Positions 25,787-35,117 of a DNA stretch of 64,000 nucleotides are shown here, piece after piece (within the stretch, counting starts at the first letter, position 1; every line of letters begins with the position of its first letter). The DNA comes from Bacteroidota bacterium (GTDB lineage: Bacteria > Bacteroidota > Bacteroidia > Sphingobacteriales > Sphingobacteriaceae). Both the position numbers and the translations under genes were made by a program. The stretch lies in NCBI GenBank assembly GCA_023450085.1, contig JAEXHI010000030.1, positions 248,001-312,000 of the forward strand, in the 5' to 3' direction. The notes under the pieces are model-generated. The model saw nothing but the letters and a program-made list of their open reading frames with translations. It did not search any database and was not told the origin of the DNA.

Positions 25787-28700
25787 TTAAAAAGTTGTGT
25801 TAATACCAAAAGTGATGGTTCTGGCTCTAGGATAAGCCGAGTAGTCGAAACCTGGCGTTAGTGCACTGTTTCTAACCGATACCTCTGGATCGTAACCAGA
25901 GTATTTGGTCCAGGTGTACAGGTTTTGAGCGGCTACATATACCCTACCTGTTTTAAATACTTTTGATTTTTGTAACCATCCAGAAGGTAGTGTATAACCC
26001 AATGAAACAGTTTTTAATCTCAAGAAAGAACCGTCCTCGATGATGCGGGTAGAGTAAGCTTTCAGAGAAGAGCCTCTTCCTGCTGCAACACCTGGAATGT
26101 CTGAAGTTGGGTTTTCTGGAGACCATCTATCGGCATAAGTAGCATATTGGTTGTAACCATATTTGTACGATGATTCAAACATGATACGGTTGGCGTTGAT
26201 GATATCATTGCCATACGACCATTGGAAGAAAATGCCTAGATCAAATCCTTTGTAGCTAAAGTTGTTAGAAAAACCGCCGATGTGAACTGGATTAGGATTT
26301 CCGATCACGGTTTTATCCGCTTCCGTAATTTGTCCATCCCCATCAAGGTCTACATATTTTACATCGCCAGGTTTAACATTGGCTCTTGCTCCACCATTTG
26401 AAGGAACGTTATCTTTTAAGGTGTAGTTACCTCCAAGTAAATCAAAATCTTCGTATTTATAGGTTCCAGCATAAATTAAACCGTAAAACTGTGCGATTGG
26501 CTCGTTTAACTTAGCGATATATCCTGGAATGTTTTTCCAGTCATCGCCCCAGCCTTGCGCCGTTAGCATATATAATTGGTTATCGGTTAAGCCAAGTACT
26601 TTATTGCGGTTAAAGGCAATGTTGAATGAACTGGTCCAAGTGAAATTTTTAGTTTGAATTGGCGTGCCACCGATAGTGATTTCCAAACCTTGGTTTTGTA
26701 CTTTTCCAATGTTTTTAAACACTCTGTTGTAACCAGTACTTGGTGACATTGGTGCGTTAAGTAATAGCCTGTTGGTTACTTTTCTATAAAGATCAACTTC
26801 GAAGGTTAAACGTTGTTTTAGAAAGCCTAAATCTAAACCCATGTCGGTTTGTTTGGTTACTTCCCATCTTAAATCGGCATTACCTAGTGATGAGTATACC
26901 AAACCTTTGTTGTCTGCTCCGCCAAAAGTGTAGCTTGGGAAATTGTTGATGGTATAAGTGCCGTCTGGGTTGGCAAAACTTAATGCTGGATGAGCTGCAA
27001 AATTGCCTACGCCATTATTTCCGGTAGTTCCGTAAGAAACACGTAGTTTGGCGCTTGAGATTGCCTTGATGTTTTTCATGAACTCCTCGTTGTTGATCTG
27101 CCATGCGAAAGCTCCAGAATGGAAGTAGCCCCATCTGTTGCTGTTCAAGAAACGGGAAGAACCATCAGCTCTGAAAGTAGCAGTAAATAGGTAACGATCA
27201 TACAATTTGTAGTTAGCCCTACCGATAAAGCTGGACATCCTAGATTTTGAGGTTAATGAGGTAATGTTTAATGGATTTCCCTCGTCTAAACCGCTTAATC
27301 CTAAACTTTCGTTAGGAAGCAACACAGCAGCAGCCCCAAAAGAAGTATTGTTGCTTTCTTCGAGTGTAAAGCCACCCATTACATCGATGTAATTGTTTTT
27401 GTTTAATCTTTTTACATAGTTAAGCGTACTGTAGCTTTGCCAAGTATTTGAGTTAAGATAAGTTTTGCTACCATTCACCAAATAATTTCCAGCAATACCA
27501 CTTCTAGACATTGAACCATTGAAAACATCGTAAACTCTTGAGCCTTTATTTAAGCTGGCTACCGTTTTAAATTTCAAGTTTTTGGTAATTTGATACTCAA
27601 TGTAGCCGTTGGCTGCTAAGTTGTCGCCAGAGTTCTCTCTTAGCTCATTTTTTACGGTAAGAATTGGGTTAAAGGTAAAATTGCTAGCTTGTTCTACCTC
27701 TGGGTCATTTGCCAAGTCTAATAAATTAGTAGCCGGATTTACCGCTAAAGGTCTGAAAGCCCAAACACTGAACAACAAGTTGATCTCGTTGCTAAAATTA
27801 CCAGTAGAGGTGGGGCTACCATAATTCTTAACCCCCGAATAGGTAGCCGTCAACCCTACTTTTAGTCGATCAGAAACTTCTTGGTCCAATGCAAATTTGC
27901 CTTGTAAACGATTGAAACCAGAGTTCAATAAAATACCGTCTTGTCCAGTGTAGGAAAGTGACGCGCTGTATTTTGTCTTTTTATTTCCGCCCATTAAGTT
28001 TAAATAATGGTTTTGCATCGGAGCAACGCGGGTTACTTCATCTTCCCAATTAATGCCCTTCAAACCTCTGTAGTTTTCTAGGGTCATATTGTTAACGAAG
28101 TATAAGTTTTTAGTTCTTACTGGGTCAATCTCATTTTGAAGCTTCACAAACTCGTAAGGAGAAAGTGTTTCTACCCTTTTTCTGTTTTCTTGAAGTCCAT
28201 AGTAGCCGTTGTAGCTAATGGTTGGTGTACCTTCTTTACCTCTTTTGGTGGTTACCATTACTACACCATTGGAACCTCTGGCACCATAAATGGCTGTTGA
28301 CGAAGCATCCTTTAAAATAGTGATTGATTCAATATCATTTGGATCGATGGTGTTCAAAGGATTAACAGAAAGGTTGTTAGGATCCTCGAAGATAATCCCG
28401 TCAATAACCACTAGCGGATAGTTGTTTTGCGTTACGGAGTTGTTACCGCGAATGGTGATGTTAATGGCTGAGCCTGGTTGTCCTTCGCTTGAAGTTACCT
28501 GTACACCCGCCACACGACCAGCTAAAGCTTCATCAAATGATTTTACTGGAGCTTTTTGTAAATCAGAAATATTAACAGTACCTACTGAACCTGTCAGGTC
28601 CTTTTTAGTGGAAGTACCATATCCAATGATCACAACATCGTTAAGTGTAGATACATTTGATTTAAGGCTAATTTTAAGTTCTCCTCCTGTAGCAAGAGCC

Positions 28701-28966
28701 TCTTTGGTTTCATAGCCTAAATAGCTAAATACCAAAGTGGTTGAGCCCGCAGGTAGGGTAATTTGGAATTTACCATCTTGGTTAGTGGTGGTACTTATTT
28801 TGGTGCCTTTTACCAAAACACTTACCCCCGTAAGAATTTCTCCCTGATCATCATTTACCGTTCCGCTCACCTTTGTTTGGGCCATTACGGAAGTGGTGAA
28901 AGTGAATAGCAGTATTGCTAATAGGGCTAGAAAGCCTTCTTTTCTTACTGAAAATCGTTTCTTCAT
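25787..28966 (-). CDS. SusC/RagA-family TonB-linked outer-membrane transporter
   Basis: A 1059-residue TonB-dependent glycan importer. Signal peptide to about residue 29, CarboxypepD_reg-like domain (VSGTVNDDQGEILTGVSVLV), TonB-box region and plug (DVVIIGYGTSTKKDLTGSVG; RGNNSVTQNNYPLVVIDGII; STAIYGARGSNGVVMVTT), then a 22-strand barrel ending in an aromatic FGINTTF. Length and order are standard. With the adjacent SusD it should take up oligosaccharides from the surface. Confidence 0.96.
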   Translation of the reverse strand: MKKRFSVRKEGFLALLAILLFTFTTSVMAQTKVSGTVNDDQGEILTGVSVLVKGTKISTTTNQDGKFQITLPAGSTTLVFSYLGYETKEALATGGELKISLKSNVSTLNDVVIIGYGTSTKKDLTGSVGTVNISDLQKAPVKSFDEALAGRVAGVQVTSSEGQPGSAINITIRGNNSVTQNNYPLVVIDGIIFEDPNNLSVNPLNTIDPNDIESITILKDASSTAIYGARGSNGVVMVTTKRGKEGTPTISYNGYYGLQENRKRVETLSPYEFVKLQNEIDPVRTKNLYFVNNMTLENYRGLKGINWEDEVTRVAPMQNHYLNLMGGNKKTKYSASLSYTGQDGILLNSGFNRLQGKFALDQEVSDRLKVGLTATYSGVKNYGSPTSTGNFSNEINLLFSVWAFRPLAVNPATNLLDLANDPEVEQASNFTFNPILTVKNELRENSGDNLAANGYIEYQITKNLKFKTVASLNKGSRVYDVFNGSMSRSGIAGNYLVNGSKTYLNSNTWQSYSTLNYVKRLNKNNYIDVMGGFTLEESNNTSFGAAAVLLPNESLGLSGLDEGNPLNITSLTSKSRMSSFIGRANYKLYDRYLFTATFRADGSSRFLNSNRWGYFHSGAFAWQINNEEFMKNIKAISSAKLRVSYGTTGNNGVGNFAAHPALSFANPDGTYTINNFPSYTFGGADNKGLVYSSLGNADLRWEVTKQTDMGLDLGFLKQRLTFEVDLYRKVTNRLLLNAPMSPSTGYNRVFKNIGKVQNQGLEITIGGTPIQTKNFTWTSSFNIAFNRNKVLGLTDNQLYMLTAQGWGDDWKNIPGYIAKLNEPIAQFYGLIYAGTYKYEDFDLLGGNYTLKDNVPSNGGARANVKPGDVKYVDLDGDGQITEADKTVIGNPNPVHIGGFSNNFSYKGFDLGIFFQWSYGNDIINANRIMFESSYKYGYNQYATYADRWSPENPTSDIPGVAAGRGSSLKAYSTRIIEDGSFLRLKTVSLGYTLPSGWLQKSKVFKTGRVYVAAQNLYTWTKYSGYDPEVSVRNSALTPGFDYSAYPRARTITFGINTTF

Positions 28967-28972
28967 GGTTAA

Positions 28973-30856
28973 TTAATTTGTTAGGTTGTTAGTTGCTTGT
29001 TTTGTTTTTCCGGTGAAGTCTATTTCCGCGTTAAAAGGATTTAGAAACTGGTCTAGCACATGGGCTACCATTCTTCTGGTTAAGGTACTTTCGGCTGTTA
29101 GACCGTTAAAGTTTTGTTGCTTTAAATAGGAAAGGATTTGATCTGTTTTCACTTCTTTTTTGCTGATGGCTTTCACCGCTTTGGCTAAGTAATCGGCAGT
29201 GCTTAAATTTCCCGAAGGATGGATTTCCTCGAAAGCAGGATAGAAAGCTTTTAAGCCGTTAACCAAGTCCCACTCACTTACCGGAAGTTCAGGGTAGAAC
29301 CAAGTTTGGTTGGCCCATTTGTAAGAAAGTCCTGTGCCTTTTAAAATGCCTGTGGCACCAATTTTTTGGATGACTTTGAAAGAAGGATCGTTCGGTTTCA
29401 CATCAATAAAAGGCATTAAATAGGCCTTGCTGTCTAACAATGCGTTTTGAACGGCCCTAATGTTAATGTTTGCAGGGTCTGTGTTGCTAAGTACTGCAGT
29501 AGCCGCTAATGCCCCAGCGGCCTGACCAATACCCAATACTACAGGTTGTAAACGACTAGCGCCAGCTACAATATTGGTTACACTAATGCTTTTCTCTGCC
29601 ACAATTAAGCCTTCGCCTGTTTTGGGAACTAAAGCACCCAAAGGAATGTTATACGAAGGCACTTTGATTTTCACAAAATCAATTTGTGGCGCATCTGGAT
29701 TTTTAAGGTGATGGTGGTCAATGGTATAGTCGCCAACGGCTACACCTGTTCTGTATAGTGCTGTTTTTTGAGTGTAAGGCGAAGTCACATCATTTAAGGT
29801 TAACGTTACCTGACCGTTTAAGCGACGAGATTCTCTGTGGTAAGCGATCATAGGCAGTTTGTCGGCAGTTGGAAACTCATCATCGGCGATACCTAAATTT
29901 TTGAAACCTAATTTGGTTTGTAGGTGATAGATGAAGCGAAGACTGTGTAGTTTAGCTTTTTTCAAAGCTTCTTTGCGCTCCGCATCGTTCATCTCAATAA
30001 TGTTCAAATAAATATCGTTACCGCATTTTGGCCAGTTGATCATGTATTTGCCATTGGGTAATTTGCCGTAGGTAATCATTTGACTGCAGTCAATTTTTGG
30101 GGTATTGTCATGCGAAGCAGGATCCTGAACATCGCAGCAGCAATCAAATTCCTTTGGATCATAGCCTTCTGGTTTTTTGATGGTTTTGTTGGCATTAGCT
30201 CCAAAATCTTTCAAAACCACCACGTAGGTTAAATCTTGGATAATGTTGTTGGCTTTCTCAGGAGCAAAACTTTCACCGGTATCGTAGCGACTATCCATTC
30301 CTACACGATAAGGGATTTTCAATTTGGCCATGACGTCGCCAAGTTCTGTGGCATCGATCACTACTTTAGCCTCTACAGTTTGCTTTTTGCCTTTATTGTT
30401 GATTTCGGCTAACCATAGCTTGCCGTTTTTGGTGATGTTACTTAAGCTACTTTTATACCAAATGCTTAGATTTTCGTTTTGGGCCATCTTTTTTAGCGTG
30501 ATATTGCCGAAAGAAGGTTCGAAAAGCGTGTTGCTCACCCATCCTGTTTCTACAGCTTTAGGTCCACCGTAATAATCATATAGGTGTTGTCTAAATTCGC
30601 CCCACAATCCCGATGGCATGTTGTGATTGCCGTCAATGGCCGAAACACCCGCTGAAGTAAGCATGCCTCCAAGCCATTCTGTTTCTTCCACTACTAACAC
30701 TTTCACTCCCATACGGGCCGATTGGATGGCAGCCGTTGTGCCGCTGGCACCACCTCCAATAATTAATACATCTGTTTTATGGTTTACTTGTGCAAAAGCC
30801 GAATAACAGCTTAGCAAAAGACCGAAAACAAAGAATTTGGTAAATTTTATATTCAT
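28973..30856 (-). CDS. Secreted FAD-dependent oxidoreductase
   Basis: A 627-residue protein with a Sec signal (MNIKFTKFFVFGLLLSCYSAFAQ) and a Rossmann FAD-binding motif VLIIGGGASGTTAAIQSARM directly after it. It also has the second FAD segment EAKVVIDATELGD and a C-terminal GIGQAAGALAATAVL. It fits the FAD_oxidored family often found in Bacteroidota PULs, whose substrates are mostly undetermined. Odd features are a CCC triplet near residue 238 (EFDCCCDVQDPASHD) and a later Cys in KIDCSQM. The predicted periplasmic location makes metal or disulfide chemistry possible. It is the second gene of the operon. Confidence 0.85.
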   Translation of the reverse strand: MNIKFTKFFVFGLLLSCYSAFAQVNHKTDVLIIGGGASGTTAAIQSARMGVKVLVVEETEWLGGMLTSAGVSAIDGNHNMPSGLWGEFRQHLYDYYGGPKAVETGWVSNTLFEPSFGNITLKKMAQNENLSIWYKSSLSNITKNGKLWLAEINNKGKKQTVEAKVVIDATELGDVMAKLKIPYRVGMDSRYDTGESFAPEKANNIIQDLTYVVVLKDFGANANKTIKKPEGYDPKEFDCCCDVQDPASHDNTPKIDCSQMITYGKLPNGKYMINWPKCGNDIYLNIIEMNDAERKEALKKAKLHSLRFIYHLQTKLGFKNLGIADDEFPTADKLPMIAYHRESRRLNGQVTLTLNDVTSPYTQKTALYRTGVAVGDYTIDHHHLKNPDAPQIDFVKIKVPSYNIPLGALVPKTGEGLIVAEKSISVTNIVAGASRLQPVVLGIGQAAGALAATAVLSNTDPANINIRAVQNALLDSKAYLMPFIDVKPNDPSFKVIQKIGATGILKGTGLSYKWANQTWFYPELPVSEWDLVNGLKAFYPAFEEIHPSGNLSTADYLAKAVKAISKKEVKTDQILSYLKQQNFNGLTAESTLTRRMVAHVLDQFLNPFNAEIDFTGKTKQATNNLTN

Positions 30857-30862
30857 ACTTGG

Positions 30863-31873
30863 TTATTTGCTTTTTAGGATAAGCGCCGTAACTACTGGTC
30901 TTTCGCCCGCTGCGTCAGATGGTTTTACGGTATGTACGCCGTTGATGTAAAGTGCTGTAGAACCACCACCGTCTAGATTAATGGCGCCAACACAGCCCAT
31001 GTCTTTCATGGTCTGAGCTACTTCTGCAAGGGTTAAACCTATTGCTCCGTTGGTGTTGTTTCCTTCCGCTGCGAACAGAATGACTTTGTTGTTGGCCGTG
31101 TACCCTATGGCAGATCTAGCTCGTGAAGAATTGTTGTCAATCACAATAAGCTCTTCTTCATCCGTGATGTTAATGTTCCCGTTTTTGATCAACATTGGAG
31201 AGCCCCCAATGGCACTGTTTACATTCCAAATATTTCCTCCAGCAGGGAAGGTTGCGCTAGGTATGGCTTGTGGAGCCGTGTTAAGTAAATTTGGAGATGG
31301 CGTTGGATAGCTGTAAAGGGTGCCGTTTCCTGCGCCTACATGATAAACCCAAGCTATTTCTGCCGTATTGTTAGCGGTTAAACCGAAAGCAGCACGAGTA
31401 GGGTAATAGGTTGCATTAGCCCCGTTATAGGTTCTGGTTAACGATTTAATGTTGATGGCACTTACTACGCCATTAAACATGCCCAAGCTGTATGAAGCAT
31501 TGGTGCCAAAAAAACCACCGTTGATGCAGGCAAATTTTCTCCCAATTTCTTCTTGGTAAAAATCGCTCACTTTTTTGTTCGTAGCAGAAACGATTGGTTT
31601 TAGTTCAACCAGTTTTGGGTCAAAAACCACAGCATACAACAAAGTGGTTTTACTGTTAATTGCTTTTTTGTTGAGATAAACTTGAATGCCCGTAGGGAAG
31701 TCTTTCATCAAATGCACAGCCTTTTTCCAGTCTGCAGGTAGCGCGGTCAAAGCAGTAGAATCTACAGGCACAACCTCCTGTTTGGGGTGGTAGTCGCCAG
31801 AATTTGATTTACTGCACGCACATATCGAAGCAGTTAATGCCAATGCGGTTGCAATTGAGGTTAGTCTGTTCAT
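30863..31873 (-). CDS. Phosphodiester glycosidase-family lipoprotein (NAGPA-like)
   Basis: A 336-residue lipoprotein (ATALALTASICAC) of the phosphodiester glycosidase family, relatives of the human uncovering enzyme that removes alpha-GlcNAc from phosphodiesters. Visible family signatures are FACINGGFFGTNASYSLGM, NSAIGGSPMLIKNGN, RARSAIGYTANNKVILFAAE and the C-terminal GAINLDGGGSTALYINGVH. It is first in the 11-gene operon, ahead of even susC/susD, and the ROK regulator gene is divergent. Likely surface- or periplasm-exposed. That it acts on hexosamine-phosphodiester bonds is an inference from the family. Confidence 0.85.
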   Translation of the reverse strand: MNRLTSIATALALTASICACSKSNSGDYHPKQEVVPVDSTALTALPADWKKAVHLMKDFPTGIQVYLNKKAINSKTTLLYAVVFDPKLVELKPIVSATNKKVSDFYQEEIGRKFACINGGFFGTNASYSLGMFNGVVSAINIKSLTRTYNGANATYYPTRAAFGLTANNTAEIAWVYHVGAGNGTLYSYPTPSPNLLNTAPQAIPSATFPAGGNIWNVNSAIGGSPMLIKNGNINITDEEELIVIDNNSSRARSAIGYTANNKVILFAAEGNNTNGAIGLTLAEVAQTMKDMGCVGAINLDGGGSTALYINGVHTVKPSDAAGERPVVTALILKSK

Positions 31874-32051
31874 GTAGGCCTTTGCTGGTTGAATGGTAAA
31901 TATAAATACTTTTTTAAAAAAATTAATAAGTGTAACATTATTTTTTTAATTTTTTAATTTTAAGATTGTCAGAATTCCAATAAAAACAGTCTATATGTTA
32001 GGTTTAGTGAGATATTATTCTAATTTTGATTTTTAAAATTTATTAATAAAA
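31874..32051. promoter_or_regulatory. Divergent PUL/ROK regulatory region
   Basis: This 178-base, very AT-rich region separates the PUL operon from the ROK gene. It contains a TAATTTTG box (32021-32028) for the ROK gene, a weak TATATTTA box on the minus strand (31897-31904) for the operon, and repeated TTTTTTAATT tracts (31942-31962). Such AT-rich repeats would suit a NagC/Mlc-type operator, but no exact operator can be assigned from sequence alone. Confidence 0.5.
32021..32028 (+). promoter_or_regulatory. -7 promoter box for the ROK regulator
   Basis: TAATTTTG matches TAnnTTTG, 23 bases before the ATG at 32052. Confidence 0.5.
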
Positions 32052-33266
32052 ATGACTTTCTTTAACGAACTCAGTGATGAGAACATTTCGGGTGTTGCCT
32101 ATAAAAATGTAACCATCAAGAAGGCAATAGTGGCGTATTTCAGTAAAAACGGTAATTCTACCATTGCTGATTTGTGTGGAGAACTAGGTTTGAGTACTCC
32201 TAAAATCAACAATGTTTTGAATGATTTAATTGCTGAAGGATTGGTGAAAGATTTCGGTAAACTACAATCTAGAGGAGGTAGAAAGCCAAATATCTATGGC
32301 TTGGTGATGGAATCCGGCTACTTCCTTGGGGTTGATGTTAAAAAGTCGCATATCAATATTGGTTTAACCGATTTGCAAAAGAATCTGGTGCACGTTAAGG
32401 AGAATATCCCCTATAGCTTAAACAATAGCGAAGAATCCTTAAACCAGCTTTGCGAGCTTATTAATAATTTTATAAAAGAAGCGCCTGTAAAAAGAGAAAA
32501 AATATTAGGCGCTGGACTCAACTTATCTGGTAGGATTAATTATTCTACAGGCTATAGCTATAGTTTTTTCCATTTCAATGAAGAGCCTTTAAGTAAGGTG
32601 ATCGAAAGAAATATCGGTCTTCGGATCTTTTTAGAAAATGACTCAAGGGCGATGGCTTTTGGAGAGTTTTCTGCTGGAGCAGTACATGAAGAGGAAAACG
32701 TACTTTTCCTGAACATGGATTATGGTATGGGGATCGGGATCATGATCAATAGCCAGCTTTATTATGGTAAATCTGGTTTTGCGGGTGAGTTTGGCCACAT
32801 TCCTTTCTTTAATAATGAAATTCTTTGCAGCTGCGGTAAAAAAGGTTGTTTGGAAACGGAAGTTTCTGGATGGGCTTTAGTGAGAAAGTTTAAAGAAAAA
32901 TTAGCTGAAGGCTCTACTTCTGTTTTATCGGGAATGCCAGTAGAGGAAATTAAGCTAAATGATATTATAGATGCGGCCATTAACGATGATGTATTGGCCA
33001 TTGAGCTGGTAGCCGAGGTGGGTGAAAAGCTAGGTAAGGGGATTGCCGTTTTGATCAATATTTTTAACCCTGAAATGGTGATTTTGGGCGGAAGCTTAGC
33101 CGCAACCGGAGAATACATTCGTTTGCCCATCAAAAGTGCATTGAATAAGTATTCTCTTAGCTTGGTGAATAATGATACGCAGTTGAGGATGTCTAAACTT
33201 GGAGAAAAAGCAGGCGTTATCGGTGCTTGTTTGCTGGTGAGAAACCGCCTGCTTGGGCTCGTTTAA
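32052..33266 (+). CDS. ROK-family transcriptional repressor (NagC/Mlc type)
   Basis: A 404-residue protein with an N-terminal winged helix (ADLCGELGLSTPKINNVLND, then RGGRKPNIYGL) and a ROK domain. The sugar-pocket Asp is in LENDSRAMAFGEFSAG, the GEFGHIPF motif supplies the Glu/His, and zinc ligands are in CSCGKKGCLE. The phosphate-binding N-terminal loop reads GVDVKKSHINIG and lacks the kinase-type Gly-Gly-Thr, which argues for a repressor that senses a sugar instead of a kinase. It is divergent from the PUL and so probably controls it, with an amino sugar or its phosphate as inducer. Its stop overlaps that of the convergent GH20 gene. Confidence 0.92.
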   Translation: MTFFNELSDENISGVAYKNVTIKKAIVAYFSKNGNSTIADLCGELGLSTPKINNVLNDLIAEGLVKDFGKLQSRGGRKPNIYGLVMESGYFLGVDVKKSHINIGLTDLQKNLVHVKENIPYSLNNSEESLNQLCELINNFIKEAPVKREKILGAGLNLSGRINYSTGYSYSFFHFNEEPLSKVIERNIGLRIFLENDSRAMAFGEFSAGAVHEEENVLFLNMDYGMGIGIMINSQLYYGKSGFAGEFGHIPFFNNEILCSCGKKGCLETEVSGWALVRKFKEKLAEGSTSVLSGMPVEEIKLNDIIDAAINDDVLAIELVAEVGEKLGKGIAVLINIFNPEMVILGGSLAATGEYIRLPIKSALNKYSLSLVNNDTQLRMSKLGEKAGVIGACLLVRNRLLGLV

Positions 33267-35113
33267 AGCTTTGCCCGTTTCTTCAGTTCTGAAATAGGTA
33301 GCCGTACAATCCTGCTTTTTTGTACCCCATTTTTATAGCTTACCGTTCTAATGTTCTTTGCCCCTTTTGGAATGGCGATTGATTGCCCGTTATATTTTGG
33401 GTAAAATTGATCAGGATCGGTATCATCAAAGGAATAGTAAACGGCTAGTCCAGGGATTTCAGTGTCAAAGTTTAGCACTGTTTCATCGTTTTGCCCCTTT
33501 TTCGCACTGATGATTGCGTCATAAAAATAGTTGCTATAATTAGTGCTGTCTGCTGTAAGTATGGGCAGGTGCGCTTCAATTCTTTTAGAGAAATCAGTCC
33601 AGCTTAATTTAGGGGCTGTTGACCACAAGTTTTCTGATAAGGTGAAGCCTCTAGGCCAAGTCATAAATTGTAGCTTACGCTCATTTGGAACCTGCTCAGT
33701 CCACAAGCTTCCTTGCCCGCCAATTACATTTTTAACATTAATGCCTGCAGGTAATGGGTCAAATTTATAGCTGTTGCTGAGCCTGTTTACGGTAAAAGGA
33801 GCATTTTCCAGATAAGGGTCGCCTTGGTAAAAATCCAAATAGGTTAAGAAAGCAGGGGTTAGAATTACTTTTTTACCTTCGTTGGAAGATTTAACGGCAC
33901 CTTTTTCATCTTTCCAGCTCATTTGCACAATGTTGCTGTCTAGCCCCTTTTCAAGGGTCTCATACCATCCAATTGGTGTTTTTCCTTTGGCCATTACCAT
34001 TTTTGCTACTCGGTTCACGAAATAGCTTTGCAGTTCATCTACATTTTTTAAGCCCTCTTTGGCAATGCGGTTTTGGCAAACGGTACAGTTGCTCCAATAG
34101 TTTCGGGTCACCTCGTCGCCACCAATGTGGATGTATTTGGAAGGGAAAATTGCAGCTATTTCGGTTATAATTTGATTAATTTTAGTATAGGTTGAATCAT
34201 TGCCTACACATACCACGTTTGTTCTTTTGGCATTCCAGGGATCGCCAGCAAGGACTTGTTGCGGCGTTTTGGTGCATGAAATTTCTGGATAGGAAGCTAC
34301 AAAGGCTAGGCTATGTCCTGGCAGATCTATTTCTGGGACAATATCTACAAAACGTTGTTTGGCATAAGCGACCAAATCTTTAATATCTTCTTGGGAATAA
34401 TAACCACCATAGGTCGCTTTTTCATCTGGTTCTGGGGCCGGCATGCCACTCCAATAACCTGTTCTGGGAACTCGCCAAGCGCCTACGCTCGTTAATTTAG
34501 GCAATTGCTTAATTTCCAATCGCCACCCCTGATTATCCGTAAGGTGAAGGTGAAGTACATTGAGCTTGTATTTCGCCATTTGGTCGATGTATCTTTTTAA
34601 AACCTCCTTGCTGAAAAAATGTCTGCTCACATCAATCATTAAACCTCTCCAGCCAAACTTGGGTTCATCCTTAATGCTTACTTCTTTCAAGGACACCTCT
34701 TTTCCTTTCTCTAGGTTCAATCGAAGCATTTGCATAAAGGTTTGCCACCCATAAAACCAGCCAGCAGGTGCTGATGCGCTAATTACCACCTTGCTTTTGG
34801 TGACATCAAGTTGATAGGCTTCTTTTGGAAGGTCTTTTTTAATCGCAAACGAAATACTGTTTTTGCTAAGAGGAACAGCATTAGTTTTGATATTGGTATT
34901 TAAAACAGCAGAAAGTTGTTCGCGGAAATGATTAACCAAGGGCTGATATTCTTTTTCCTTTGGTAGTGCAATGGCAGTTTGGCCACTAATCTTTAAGGAA
35001 GAATTGCCCAAAATTAATTGTGAGGGTTGCGGAATCAAAGGGATGTCACTTTGTTGAGCATTGGCGTTATAAACAAAAAAAGTAAATAATAACGCTTTAA
35101 ATAGATTGTTCAT
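33263..35113 (-). CDS. GH20 beta-N-acetylhexosaminidase
   Basis: A 616-residue exo-glycosidase (from the ATG at 35113) that removes terminal beta-GlcNAc or GalNAc. Signal MNNLFKALLFTFFVYNANAQ; N-terminal GH20b domain (IPLIPQPSQLILGN); catalytic barrel with WRGLMIDVSRHFF, LHLHLTDNQGWRLEIK and the catalytic pair Asp333-Glu334 in HIGGDEVTRNYW; C-terminal beta-sandwich. The longer frame up to 35206 would overlap the previous gene and hide the signal peptide, so I reject that start. Translation begins four bases after the stop of the esterase gene. Confidence 0.95.
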   Translation of the reverse strand: MNNLFKALLFTFFVYNANAQQSDIPLIPQPSQLILGNSSLKISGQTAIALPKEKEYQPLVNHFREQLSAVLNTNIKTNAVPLSKNSISFAIKKDLPKEAYQLDVTKSKVVISASAPAGWFYGWQTFMQMLRLNLEKGKEVSLKEVSIKDEPKFGWRGLMIDVSRHFFSKEVLKRYIDQMAKYKLNVLHLHLTDNQGWRLEIKQLPKLTSVGAWRVPRTGYWSGMPAPEPDEKATYGGYYSQEDIKDLVAYAKQRFVDIVPEIDLPGHSLAFVASYPEISCTKTPQQVLAGDPWNAKRTNVVCVGNDSTYTKINQIITEIAAIFPSKYIHIGGDEVTRNYWSNCTVCQNRIAKEGLKNVDELQSYFVNRVAKMVMAKGKTPIGWYETLEKGLDSNIVQMSWKDEKGAVKSSNEGKKVILTPAFLTYLDFYQGDPYLENAPFTVNRLSNSYKFDPLPAGINVKNVIGGQGSLWTEQVPNERKLQFMTWPRGFTLSENLWSTAPKLSWTDFSKRIEAHLPILTADSTNYSNYFYDAIISAKKGQNDETVLNFDTEIPGLAVYYSFDDTDPDQFYPKYNGQSIAIPKGAKNIRTVSYKNGVQKSRIVRLPISELKKRAKL

Positions 35114-35117
35114 CTGG

